Assembly (NCBI GenBank): GCA_949358305.1
Contig: OX442315.1
Location: forward strand, 29,104,427 to 29,168,426
Source: Strigamia acuminata
Taxonomy: Eukaryota > Arthropoda > Chilopoda > Geophilomorpha > Linotaeniidae
Direction: 5' to 3'
Length of the DNA stretch: 64,000 bases
Shown: piece by piece, positions 10,568 through 20,784 of the stretch
Numbering within the stretch: position 1 is the first letter of the stretch
How the letters are laid out: each line of letters opens with the position of its first letter
The notes under the pieces: generated by a model
Database searches by the model: none
The model's input: the letters and a program-made list of their open reading frames with translations, nothing else
What the model was told of the DNA's origin: nothing
Translations under genes and position numbers: made by a program

Positions 10568-12897
10568 ATGCACCAAGACGACGTTCAACATCGTTCTGAT
10601 AACTCGTCGATTGGCTTGAGAAAAGAATCCGAGTTAAGGAAGCGGTTCAAACTGAGTTCTACTCCGATGGTACCAAAAACGGGTCGGGATGACGACGACG
10701 AGGAGGAAGAAGAAAAGTTGGATCCAAATGGAGACATGCAAGAACATTTGTTGCCTTATAGACATTCATCCATTATTTCCATTGGACGTAAGGTAGTTCT
10801 GAATGGGGCTACACCAAACTTTGACAGTACTGATATAGAGGAACTAGAATTGCAAATAGATGATGGGTATCACCACGGCAAGATTCAACCTTTGTGTGTT
10901 CGTGATCGAAGCGAAGAGCGTGATGGGTCTGTTAAAGCATCAAAGACTAGCATCAACATACACGAAGAAGCGGCATGGAGCATAGCTCTGCAAGTCTTTA
11001 TTCCATTTCTTATCGCTGGTTTTGGAATGGTTGGAGCTGGCATTGTTTTGGATATTGTTCAGGTAATTCGGATCGGACGAAACGGTCAAAAGAATTTCAG
11101 TCAAATCGGGTTTTTTCTAGTTTGTTATTTGGTGTGTAAACAAATTCACTTAGGTATTTTTGGCTTTTTTTTTGAACGACGTTGATGTTTCAGTTATTAT
11201 GTAAGAATTTGTTTTGGCATGGAATTCAGCGAACCTATAGTACAATTCCCACATTTAAAAATAGATTACAATGTCAGGTTTTGGCTTTTAAACGCGCATT
11301 TATTTATTTATTTATTTATTTTATTTCTAATAATTTTATTGGTGTTTTACCTTCTCTCTCTTTTTAATCATTAGCATTGGGCAGTGTTCAAAGAAGTGAC
11401 CGAAGTCTTTATCCTTGTGCCTGCACTTTTGGGTTTAAAAGGGAATTTAGAGATGACTCTTGCTTCTCGATTATCAACCCAAGTGAGAAATACTTAGTTG
11501 GACCATTTTGTGAAATGTAAATTAAAGCCCTGAATTGCAAATTGCAGGCGAATCTAGGTAACATGGACAAACGCTCACAACTGTGGTCGATGATCATATC
11601 CAACATGGCGTTGATTCAATGCCAAGCGGGGGTAGTGGGATTCCTCGCCTCTCTTGCCGCAATGATAATGGGTTGGATCCCAGAAGGAGAGTTCAATCTC
11701 GATCATGCATTACTCTTGTGCGCCAGCAGCTTAGTGACTGCTTCGGTGGCTAGTTTTATTTTAGGTATGATTTTGAAATTGTTTAAATGTAATTCTACGT
11801 TTTGAATATATTTTTTTGAAGGATGCATTATGGTTGGGGTAGTAATCTTATCGCGCCGATGTCATATTAATCCTGACAACGTAGCCACACCGATTGCTGC
11901 GAGTCTGGGTGATCTGACGACACTCGCGCTTTTATCTGGTATCGCTACATACCTTTTTAATGCGATCGGTAAGCTCTACATGTTTTGCCGTGAAACAAAT
12001 CTAACAATTATGAAATTTAGGCAAACAAGATTGGCTAGCACCAGTTATTATCGTCATATTTCTTATGCTGACCCCTCTTTGGGCTTGGCTCGCCAAGCGA
12101 AATAAGTATACTGCTGATGTCCTTTACACGGGATGGACGCCTGTAATAGTTGCCATGGCAATTAGCAGTGCCGGTGGTCTAATATTAGACTTTACAGTTA
12201 GCAATTTTAAAGGAATCGCCGTTTTTCAACCAGTAATAAATGGTATGTTTATTAATTTATTAATTAATTGGAAAAATTTGAATGCAAATGAATTTTGTGC
12301 GTTTAGGTGTGGGTGGCAACTTAGTTGCCGTTCAAGCTAGTCGTTTATCAACTTCCCTCCATCAAGAATCAGAATTGGGAACTCTTCCAGCCAACTCGCA
12401 AAAAATTTGCGTGAATCCATGCAGTGCCTATTTCGGAAACAGTAAATTTGATTATTAAACTAACTAAATGAGATTAAACTAATGACCTTGACCGTTACAG
12501 ACAAACATGCGAGGACAGTTCGTGTTCTCATGCTCATGGTCATTCCGGGCCACTTGATCTTCATGTACACCATATCGTATATTAAAGCTGGACATACTAC
12601 ATTAACACCAGTTTTTACGTGCGTTTATTTGATGGCAGCTACTATACAGGTTCGATGATTTCTGATGCGAGGTTGTGCGTTGACTAATATCTGTTGTTGC
12701 TTAATTTCCAGGTGTTGCTTCTTTTTTATATTGCAAATGTGATGGTGCATTGGATGTGGCAACGTGAAATTGATCCCGACAGTTCTGCAATTCCTTACTT
12801 GACGGCTATTGGGGATTTGCTGGGCACTGGACTCTTAGCTGTGGCATTTCAGTTCCTTTATGTTATCGGTGATAAGGATAGTGATGTAGGGGATTAA
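10568..12897 (+). CDS. SLC41-type magnesium transporter, second paralogue
   Basis: Coding exons are 10568-11062, 11375-11482, 11548-11764, 11822-11968, 12021-12242, 12307-12441, 12501-12649 and 12712-12897, in phase throughout, giving 552 residues. The long N-terminus (1-135) is hydrophilic with an acidic run DDDDEEEEE and ends at the shared [19 protein letters not shown] membrane entry. Both MgtE-half signatures are present: [16 protein letters not shown] at about 290-305 and [18 protein letters not shown] from about 512. Its first signature has Asn-Pro-Asp where the upstream paralogue has Asp-Pro-Asp. Intron positions are partly shared with the upstream gene, but exons 5 and 6 there are one exon here, and extra introns split other blocks, so this is an old duplication rather than a recent copy. 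The ATG at 10568 was chosen because it follows a likely leader-exon acceptor; an upstream in-frame start cannot be excluded. Confidence 0.92.
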
Positions 12898-13466
12898 GAA
12901 ACAATTTTTTAAAGATTGTTCAGGCACGTCTAATATTTATTTTTGTCAAGATCTCGTATAAAATTTTACAAAAGTTTTTATTTGAGTATTTTTAAAAATG
13001 AGAACGAAGCGAAGCAAGAATATATCCTATTTACATCCTTGGACGAAGTGTGTTGAATTGAATCAAATTTTTAAAAACGAAAAACAAAGAAAAAAAACTA
13101 AATAATTATTCTATGTTCTTATTATTTTACTTTTTTCCTAATACATTTATATATTCAAGGTTATGATAGACATTAGTGACAAATATGGTTTCTTTGTTTA
13201 TGGAAACTCTGTATGAATTTTAATTGGACCGGCAAGTCCTCTTATACCATAAAACTACCACAAACTGCATTCAATATATGACAAGTTGCAAATGCCTTTT
13301 GAAACCCCCGAAAATAGGAAATTTGTATCTGAAATAAAGAACATTTTTTTAAAACTTTTTTTTTTGAGAATAGATGATATTGTAACAGCCTAGCTTATTG
13401 TTGTTTTAATTCAAACAAAGGCAACGTTTGCTTACTTCAGTTCAGGTTTAGCTTAAGAAACAAATT
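12898..13466. other. 3'UTR and spacer between the SLC41 gene and the orphan membrane gene 1
   Basis: AT-rich with no coding signal. An AATAAA at about 13333 is a candidate poly(A) signal for the SLC41 transcript. The final 80 bp should contain the short promoter of the next gene, but no core element stands out. Confidence 0.4.
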
Positions 13467-14827
13467 ATGACACACCAGGAGAGCAGAAAAAAAGTAAGAG
13501 GAAACAAAAAGTCTAATCGTTACCGGAAGTATGTTCTTTGCAACGAATCGAGTTATTTGATTATTATACAAATAATAGTTCTACTGCAGGGGAGCGGCGG
13601 TATGTGCGATTTTGGCAATAGTTTTACCGTTGCTTGGCGGTGGTATTGCGGCTTGTTACTATGCAGGGTTTTTAGGTAAGTGAAGTGCATATTCAGAATA
13701 TACCGTACTAAATAATAAATTTGTTTACTATTTCAAACAATTAATAGGTACAGATAATGAAGAACTTATTGATAAGGAAGTAAATAGAACATTTGAGTCG
13801 ACCAAGTCTAATTTTAGGCTCGATGAGACGTACATAAACGGACGAAGGAGACGGTTTATGTCTTCTAATGAGAATGTGCGATACCAACCAATGTCACTAG
13901 CGGATGCTATAAAGTTTTGTGCCGCGAATGGTAAAAAAAAGTTACCCGTACCTGTTAATAAGCTCGAAGAAGAACAACTGATAGAAGACGTCGAAATATA
14001 CCACAGCGAGGCACATTGCGATGAGTACATTATAGGTAAAAATAAGTATCTACGTAATTGTAATTGCCTTATTTAGTTGAACTAAAAAAAAAAATTAGGA
14101 TACAGGTTGAATCCAGATTTTCGCTACAAGGCTTTGGACGGTCGAAAGCAATGGCCATCGTTGCTCGTATCTGTGGCAGCTTCGATAGTAACCAATGATC
14201 GCGACTGCGTAAGATTGCAGTTGGCAGCTCCAGGTCAGAGTTTTGCTGTTATCGATTTTAAACCCTGCAGTGAAGTTCATGATTATCATTGTGTGATCGG
14301 TTACAAAAATAATCAAAGTAAATAGATGTTCGAAAATCGAATCGAATTTAAACTGAATGTTGAGTTATGAATGTTTTTACAGCAGAGTGTTTGGATGGAG
14401 ATGGGGATCATTGTTTTCATACTGTTTACGCAACTGGCTACAATCCCGAAGCTATGTTTAACCATTACAAGAGTCAATTGGACTATTTTGGCGAACGTGA
14501 AAATGGCTTGCTTCTTATTGACAGAGACGTGTTAGCGTTAGAATACATACAAGTTGTTTACTCTAAACCCAAGATATGCTGGGCATGTGAGTTGATTGAT
14601 TTCGTGGTGTATTTTTTTTCGTGTCTCTTGTTTATAATTTCAATTTCACAGTGGATGTGAAGTATGATTTTGAGTATTTAGATGTCTATGAAAACGGGCC
14701 GTGTCCTTTCGACATAGTGGATGTACTGTTGAATCCAGAACATGAATGTTTGGTTATTGGAAGTACAACTTTTAAACTTGAAACGAGGCATTGCAAGGTC
14801 GGAGGATGTCCGTTGTGCGAGATCTGA
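13467..14827 (+). CDS. Orphan cysteine-rich type II membrane protein, copy 1
   Basis: Exons 13467-13528, 13590-13675, 13748-14035, 14099-14317, 14383-14586 and 14652-14827 join in phase to 344 residues. I do not recognise the family. Seen: a basic cytosolic-type N-terminus of 21 residues (many Lys/Arg), one hydrophobic segment at about 22-49 (AAVCAILAIVLPLLGGGIAA) that fits a signal anchor, then a roughly 295-residue ectodomain. The ectodomain has spaced Cys residues, a CWAC motif and a C-terminal CPLCEI. A LPVPVNKLEEEQLIEDV segment follows the stalk. Thirteen ectodomain cysteines align with those of the neighbour at 15063, and the five introns lie at matching places, so the pair is a tandem duplication. 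Type II topology with paired cysteines suggests a secretory-pathway or surface protein. The acceptor of exon 5 could also be 3 bp downstream (CAGCAG). A poly(A) signal AATAAA lies at about 14895. Confidence 0.85.
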
Positions 14828-15062
14828 TAAAAATTCGAACGAGTTTACATTGCATTTTTAAACTTTATTGTAAACAACGGTCATAAAGATATAAATAAAG
14901 AATCTCATTCTAGTCAAAGTATTAAAATAGTTGAATTTAATCCATTGGATCCAACATTTTGTCAATTGTTTTATCTTTCGCTATTGTTACGTCACTGTTA
15001 ATGCTGCCGATTCTTATGAAATCAGTAGAACAGCAAAGAATAACTTTTGATTTAATTTAATT

Positions 15063-16355
15063 ATGTCTGACAGTGAATCTGCTGCCAGTGAAGCTACTGC
15101 AAGAAATGGGTACAGACTACAGAACAGAGTCAAGAAAATAGTTTACCCCAATATTTAATTTGTATTTCTAGTAATGGATTGTGGATACTACTGTTATTAG
15201 TACTGTGCTTATGTTTCCTGGCATTAATCGCAGCTGTTATCGCCATGTTTTTCTTCAGAGGAATCATTAAACGTCAGTATTTTGTATCTATTATCACTGT
15301 ATCATTAAGTAGGATCTTTTTGACCATTAACACGTCGATTTTTTGATAGTTGATCGCGACGACGTCGACATGTTTTCATTTCTGACTGTAGAAGAGCGAG
15401 CCGACACATCATTTGATGACATAGTTGACATTTGCAATACTAAAAGTAGAAAACTCCCAGTTCCAAAGAATAAAGCTGAAGAACAGGCTCTGATAAACCG
15501 TGTCAAGGAATTTCACAAACATTCACTTTGTGATAGTTATTTACTCGGTAATTCTCGGAAATTGTTGGGCAACAGAACAAACAATGGTTTTCCGTACCTA
15601 TTAGGTTACAGACTTGATTCAACCGTTCGCTACGAGTCCAAAGATAAAAAGACCAAATGGCCACCCCTGAGGAAAAGTATGAATGCTGCTATACCGAGAC
15701 CAGGCAGAGATTGCATCCTAGTCAAAGTCAAGTCCGATTCTCTTAAGTTTGATGTTGGCGCCACTACGCAATGCCATGCAATTAGTGATTACCGTTGCGT
15801 GATTGGCTATGCTTTGACGGAAGGTATTTTCTTTTCTTTTCTTCTCTTTTTCACAATTATTTTTATTTAGTTCGTGCGTTGCCTTCGTGAATGTATGTTT
15901 CTTTCACTTTTATAAAGAATATTGCGCAGTCCGAAGAATGTGGTGTTTGTATGCCGTTGATGTAGTGGGTCATAACCCCGACCAGATGTTTGCATCCTTT
16001 CAGAAGAATGTTAAAAGACACGACCAAAACGCTTTTCCTTACGGTATCCTTCTGTTCGACGCGAAACATCAGCCATTAGACGTAGTAAATTTAACTTTTC
16101 CCACCCAGGAATCATGTTACGCATGCAAGTTGTTGCCATTTGATAACGAATCGATTTTGAAAATTATTTTTATTTAATTTAGTGGAAGTGAACTACGTGT
16201 TAAAATATGTTAACATTTATACGAACGAAACTGCACCGTACGAAATAAATGCGAGAGTGGTTGATCCGGAAATGGAATGTCTAGTGGTGTCTAAAGACAA
16301 TTTCGAGATACAAACTGCCCCCTGCAGCAGAAATGCTTGTGCTTTGTGTGAGTAA
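15063..16355 (+). CDS. Orphan cysteine-rich type II membrane protein, copy 2
   Basis: Exons 15063-15109, 15172-15272, 15350-15547, 15605-15823, 15918-16124 and 16183-16355 give 314 residues. The N-terminus is short and acidic (MSDSESAASEAT). A strongly hydrophobic anchor covers about residues 17-43 (LWILLLLVLCLCFLALIAAV). The ectodomain parallels copy 1: KLPVPKNKAEEQALINRV, LCDSYLLGYRL, GRDC, RCVIGYAL, ESCYAC and a terminal CALCE. Intron 5 starts with GC rather than GT (CAT|GCAAGT); copy 1 has CAT|GTGAGT at the same place, which supports the exon end. The 57-bp intron at 15548-15604 is a multiple of three without a stop, so a retained form would also be in frame. Copy 2 lacks the CPF cysteine of copy 1. 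Function unknown; the fold is possibly disulphide-rich. AATAAA at 16394 is a candidate poly(A) signal. Confidence 0.85.
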
Positions 16356-16420
16356 AGCAGAAATATGTGTTTATTATTTAATATACACAAATGTCGAATA
16401 AAATAAAAATGTTTATTTTG

Positions 16421-17907
16421 TTACGTTAACTGCATAAGTGATTTTAATTGATTGACATTATTCAGCGAGTAACCCGTAGAACATTCGACAGAAATTTTTT
16501 TCAAATCATTCAGCTGGACACCGTGAAAAGTATTTTTAGCAAAATCGACTTCAAAAATACGCAGTTCTTCTAAACGGCTGAAATTTTTTAATAGTCGATT
16601 GACGACTTTCGAAGACATTTGACTTAGAAAAAGTTTTGTAAGTGGCCTCTGGAAATTCCTCCCGTTTTTCAAAACGGTGCAATGTATGAAAGCTAGTGTG
16701 TTCAGTCGAGTAAATGTGGAAAAAATGAGTTGAAGGTCGATTTCTTTTACCCAAGCGAGCTCCAGTTCAGTCAATTGATACGTCAAATGTTTACTTTGTG
16801 GACAAATGGATTCGTAGACATTTTGGAAGTAATAAAGTTCAGCATCTCCCAGGTAGTGGTTTGTCTCTAACAGGGCTTGTTCGAAACTAAGTCGGAGAAC
16901 TTTCAAGTTATTGCAGTTCTTACATATTCGGTGTAAAACTTGAACCGGACACGTCGGAGGTATGTACAGAATGATTTCTTTGAGCACCCTGAAGTTTCGG
17001 GTCGCCGGAGCGAATTCTTCTCCTAGCTTTAGCTCGAATAAATGGCCGTCTTCCGCATTCCCGAGTCGCAACTTTTGCACATTTCTTCCAAAATTTGCAT
17101 CTCTGTACTGGTTGCGAAGAAAACCGGAAATGTCGTGATAATAAAACTCCTTTAATTCGGTCAACTGCTCAAGCAGAGACACGGCACGCGCTGCGGAAAC
17201 CGAAGTGTGAGTGATGTCCAAACCGCGTAGATTCTGTTTCATCGACTCCAGTTGCCATAAACGGTTGAACGCGTGGCCATTCACATTTTTACAACCGGTT
17301 AAATGTAATTTCTCGAGATTGGTGCAGTTGGATATGATCTGTTCGACTTGCCAATTATTCAGTTTGAAATCGTGTAGTATCTCGAGTATTTTCAAGTTTG
17401 GAAAGCAAATGGCGCATTCGATAAAACGCACGGGGAACAGCGAATTGACTGATAATTCCAAGACATTCTGCAATTAACGCAACACAAGATTTAGAAACTG
17501 TTGTCATCACGTGTTTCCAGGTGACATATCGCACCTGTTTGATTTCTTCGGAAAGAAATTCACACAACTCTTTCAAATTTATGTGTTCGAACCATAAGCT
17601 CTTGAGCGTTTGGTTATTCGCTTCCAACATCCAAATTGCAAGGCCAAAAGATAAATTGCCATGTCGCAGCACCATTTCGTCCGCAATTGCCAATGTAATA
17701 TGAGGAGCTGCAAGTTTAATTACGCGTAAGTGATTGACATTTATTGAGCGCAGAAAAATGTTTACGTAAATCCATATAGTGGTAGTAATCGCTTTTTAAT
17801 TGAATAATTTTATCCGAACTAATTTGTTCCTTGGGTAGATTCCAAGCGTCAAACACCAAATCGGACACCATTTGCAAAGCTGAACCCTCTAATGTGTCCA
17901 TCTCCAT
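16421..17907 (-). CDS. Leucine-rich-repeat protein, possible ZYG11/ZER1- or F-box-like ubiquitin-ligase receptor
   Basis: Exons 17907-17766, 17707-17535 and 17467-16421 (introns 58 and 67 bp) give 453 residues. Seen: an N-terminal helical segment (VSDLVFDAWNLPKEQIS, then LPPHITLAIADEMVL at about 47-61), followed by irregular leucine-rich repeats: LKSLWFEHINLKELCEFL, FPNLKILEI, CTNLEKLHLTGCKNVNG, NLRGLDITHTSVS, LKEFYYHDI, CNNLKVLRLSF, RLNTLAFIHCTVL and FSRLEELRIFEVDF. The GC-x-NV-x-G pattern is typical of the cysteine-containing LRRs found in E3 substrate receptors. The short N-terminal layout resembles ZYG11/ZER1-like (VHL-box) proteins more than a clear F-box, but no box could be identified with certainty. 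The start is the first ATG in the open frame after an upstream stop. The stop codon is only 65 bp from the stop of the convergent orphan gene. Confidence 0.8.
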
Positions 17908-18373
17908 CACATCATGATTTCAAAGTTTCTCCGTTTTATACAGGAATTTTTAATTGTAAATGACAATACGCCCGCAAATTAAACCTAACATGATCATGAG
18001 ACCAATTGCTTTGTTAGAATTCAAGAACGAGCGAGCATATAATATTATTATAAGTACTTTGTTAGTTGTCGATTGCGGTTTCAGACTGTAATCAGTCAAT
18101 CAATCAATCGTCGCTAATAAGGAGGAATCCGAAAAAATCGTTTAATTATCGCATGAGTATGCCTATCTTGGTCTGTTGCGGAGCTGCGAATAACCGGAGA
18201 AAAAGCCTTTGGACAAGTCTTTTTTTGATCGATAACTTGGCAACTGTGCATTTTTTAATTTTGAAATATAAGAATCTTAGGTAGAAAAAAGGACCTCGAA
18301 AAAAAAAACATCTTACCATCTATCTTTTTCCTTAACGTGGGAAACACGCCGGAGTGCATTCTTTGCACGCATC
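17908..18373. other. Spacer upstream of the LRR gene
   Basis: AT-rich 466 bp that should include the LRR gene promoter (minus strand). A TCAATCAATCAATC run lies at about 18094-18107. No gene is supported. Confidence 0.4.
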
Positions 18374-18841
18374 CCAAAACGTGTGCAAAAACGTGATAAA
18401 ATGTGCAAAAACGTGGTAATATGTGTACAAAAACGTGACAAAATGTGTGCAAAAACTTGACAAAATGTCTGCAAAAGCATGGTAAAATGTGTGCAAAAAC
18501 GTGGCAAAATGTGTGCAAAAACGGGGTAAAATGTGTGCAAAACTTGGCATAATGTGTGCAAATACTTGGCATAATGTGTGCAAAAAAACTTGGCAAAATG
18601 TGTGCAAAAACGTGATAAAATGTGCAAAAACGTGATAAAATGTGCAAAAACGTGGTAAAATGTGCGCAAAAACGTGGTAGAATGTGTGCAAATTCTTGGC
18701 ATAATGTGTGCAAAAAACTTGGAAAAATGTGTGCATAAGCATGGTAAAATGTGTGCAAAAGCATGGTAAAATGTGTGCAAAAGCATGGTAAAATGTGCGC
18801 AAAACGTGGTAAAATGTGTGCAAAAACTTGCATAATGTGTC
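18374..18841. repeat. Minisatellite, about 21 copies of a 22-bp unit
   Basis: The array has the consensus unit AAAATGTGTGCAAAAACGTG plus GT. Units of 20-24 bp arise from loss of one TG or gain of A, and variants with CTTGGC and GCATGG endings alternate. About 21 units can be counted. On the minus strand the array lacks stop codons in all three frames, so it produces three long overlapping artificial frames with a TFYHVFAHILPRFC-like repeat. It ends about 250 bp before the SMUG1 start codon. Confidence 0.95.
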
Positions 18842-19055
18842 CAACAAGAGACTCATTTTTAAGCGATATAAACTTGAAAAACAAATTAACATGGGTTTCT
18901 ATGGAAAAACAGTTGCGCCATCTAAATTTCAAAGTTGGCGCGATCAAGGGGTTCAGATTTGTCGGCTGATTCAACATTACGAACTGTTGGCTGTTGCGGA
19001 GGTTGGCAGAGGCATCTGTGTTCAATCACTTGCATCTTCCCGACGAGCAACGGGA

Positions 19056-19063
19056 TGACGTCA
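19056..19063. promoter_or_regulatory. CRE palindrome TGACGTCA in the SMUG1 promoter region
   Basis: A perfect TGACGTCA lies 26 bp upstream of the SMUG1 ATG, within a GC-richer stretch. It matches the CREB/ATF binding palindrome; its use is inferred. Confidence 0.4.
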
Positions 19064-19088
19064 TAGGGGCGGCCACAGGTAAACAGAG

Positions 19089-20451
19089 ATGGCCGCCCAC
19101 TGGCTGCCAAATAGCTGTTCACCAGCCACCGTTGATTCTATGCAATCCATGCAATTTTCGCCGTTAATTGTAAGTGGCAAACGGACACAATGTTTCGAGG
19201 ACAGCGTGCCAGGAAAAAGATCAAGGGCTCACGAATCGTTAGTAGCACCGACAGTACCCGATCCGCATGCCGGGGCCATGATGGCGAATCCGGCGCCAAA
19301 TTACGCGGACACTCAGCTTTTGCTCAGTATCCCCCATCAGTTACTTAATCTAGAAATGTCACAGGCTCGGCAACTTCAGCAACTCGACTACTCACCTCCA
19401 GTATCCTTCATTTACAACCCTTTGGAATATGCTGTGGAAACGCATTCGCAATTTGTCTACCGATACTGCACTACCACCAAGCCAGTGCTCTTCGTAGGCA
19501 TGAATCCAGGACCTTTTGGAATGGCACAAACAGGGGTGGGCACAAAAATATGCGAGAAATTGAAGGCGCACAGTATCAAAATATGTTCAATATTTCACAC
19601 GGCTTAAGAAAGCGAAAGGAAAAAAAAAAAAAAGTAATATGAAAAAAAATCGATCGCAGGGTAACGCACTTGCGAATAAATTAAAAAACGGAAATATGCA
19701 TTATTTGCACTGTGGCTCCAAATTAATAATTTCTCATATGGAAATAGCATTGAAATATAAATAAATAAATATAATCCAATAAGAGCCTGTTGTATTTATT
19801 GATAAATTTGACAATTTACTTATTTTGCAGGTACCTTTTGGAGAAGTAAACATGGTTAGAGATTGGCTGGGTATTTATGGTTATGTGGGTAAACCGCCAC
19901 GTGAACACCCAAACAGACCCATTACAGGGTTTGGATGTCACAGGAGTGAGGTAATGCGAAAATTAAAAAAAGCTTTTTTATTAAAAAAAGAAATAATTTT
20001 TTTCTTTTTAAATCGTCAGGTGAGCGGTCAACGCTTCTGGGGTTTCTTCCAAGATCTGTGCAAGACACCGGATAATTTCTTCCGTTACGCTTTCGTCCAA
20101 AATTATTGCCCACTCGTGTTTGTAAAAGACAGTGGTAAGAATGTGACGCCCAACGATCTTCCGTTGGCTAACAGAAAGCAAGTACAAGATATCTGCGACC
20201 GATCCATTGTCGACATGATTCGTCTTCTTCAGGTCAAGGTTGTGATTGGCCTGGGGAGATTCAGCGAGGAGCGGGTTAAGGCGGCTCTTCAGTCTGCAGG
20301 TATTTACAATATTCCAGTCGGCTTCCTTATGCATCCCAGTCCCATTAATCCCGTGGCTAACCGCGGGTGGAACGCGATCGCTATGCAACAGCTTTCTCAA
20401 ATGGATGTCCTCCGATATTTCATGCCTCAGTATGGCATGACTATGTATTAA
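19089..20451 (+). CDS. SMUG1: SMUG1 single-strand-selective monofunctional uracil-DNA glycosylase
   Basis: Exons 19089-19535, 19831-19950 and 20020-20451 give 332 residues, all junctions in phase 0. The enzyme removes uracil and 5-hydroxymethyluracil from DNA in the nucleus and starts base-excision repair. Catalytic motif 1 GMNPGPFGMAQTG is at 137-149 (Asn of GMN is the water-positioning residue in the family) and motif 2 HPSPINPVANRGW is at 294-306 with the conserved His. Between them are VPFGEVNMVRDWLGIYG, EHPNRPITGF, VSGQRFWGFFQDLC and VIGLGRFSEERV, all in family order. The N-terminal extension of about 130 residues before the core is longer than in vertebrate SMUG1, is unconserved, and contains a basic GKRSR patch that could help nuclear targeting. 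The gene converges on TIMELESS, with 333 bp between the stops. Confidence 0.96.
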
Positions 20452-20784
20452 AAACTGTATCACGTGGTTTGTTAATTTATTTTATACTAAGAGTACAAAA
20501 GTTGTATTGAGTGTACAATAATTAGTCGTCCTGTTGTGTGCGTCGATTTTTGTTAGTATTTGCTATATTTTATTTTTATTTTTTTATTTTTTTATATAAA
20601 ACAAAGTTGTGATTGTAAAAATTGTGTTGTTATAAAGTTTCACATCATGCTTAGAAAACGATGTCATAAATATCATCCGAAAAATGTACGTAGACGTTGA
20701 TTACTCTGAAAAATAAAACATTTAGTCATCAGAATCCCATTATTTTACTAAAGGTAAAGCGCTACTTTTCCTAGCTTCTGCTTC
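20452..20784. other. Convergent 3'UTR space between SMUG1 and TIMELESS
   Basis: 333 bp of AT-rich sequence with no gene. Plus- and minus-strand 3' ends must share it. Confidence 0.5.

Noticed and set aside
18255-19025. 256-codon minus-strand frame and two overlapping long frames
   Set aside because: They are produced by the stop-free 22-bp minisatellite; all three frames read the same repeat and none has gene-like ends.
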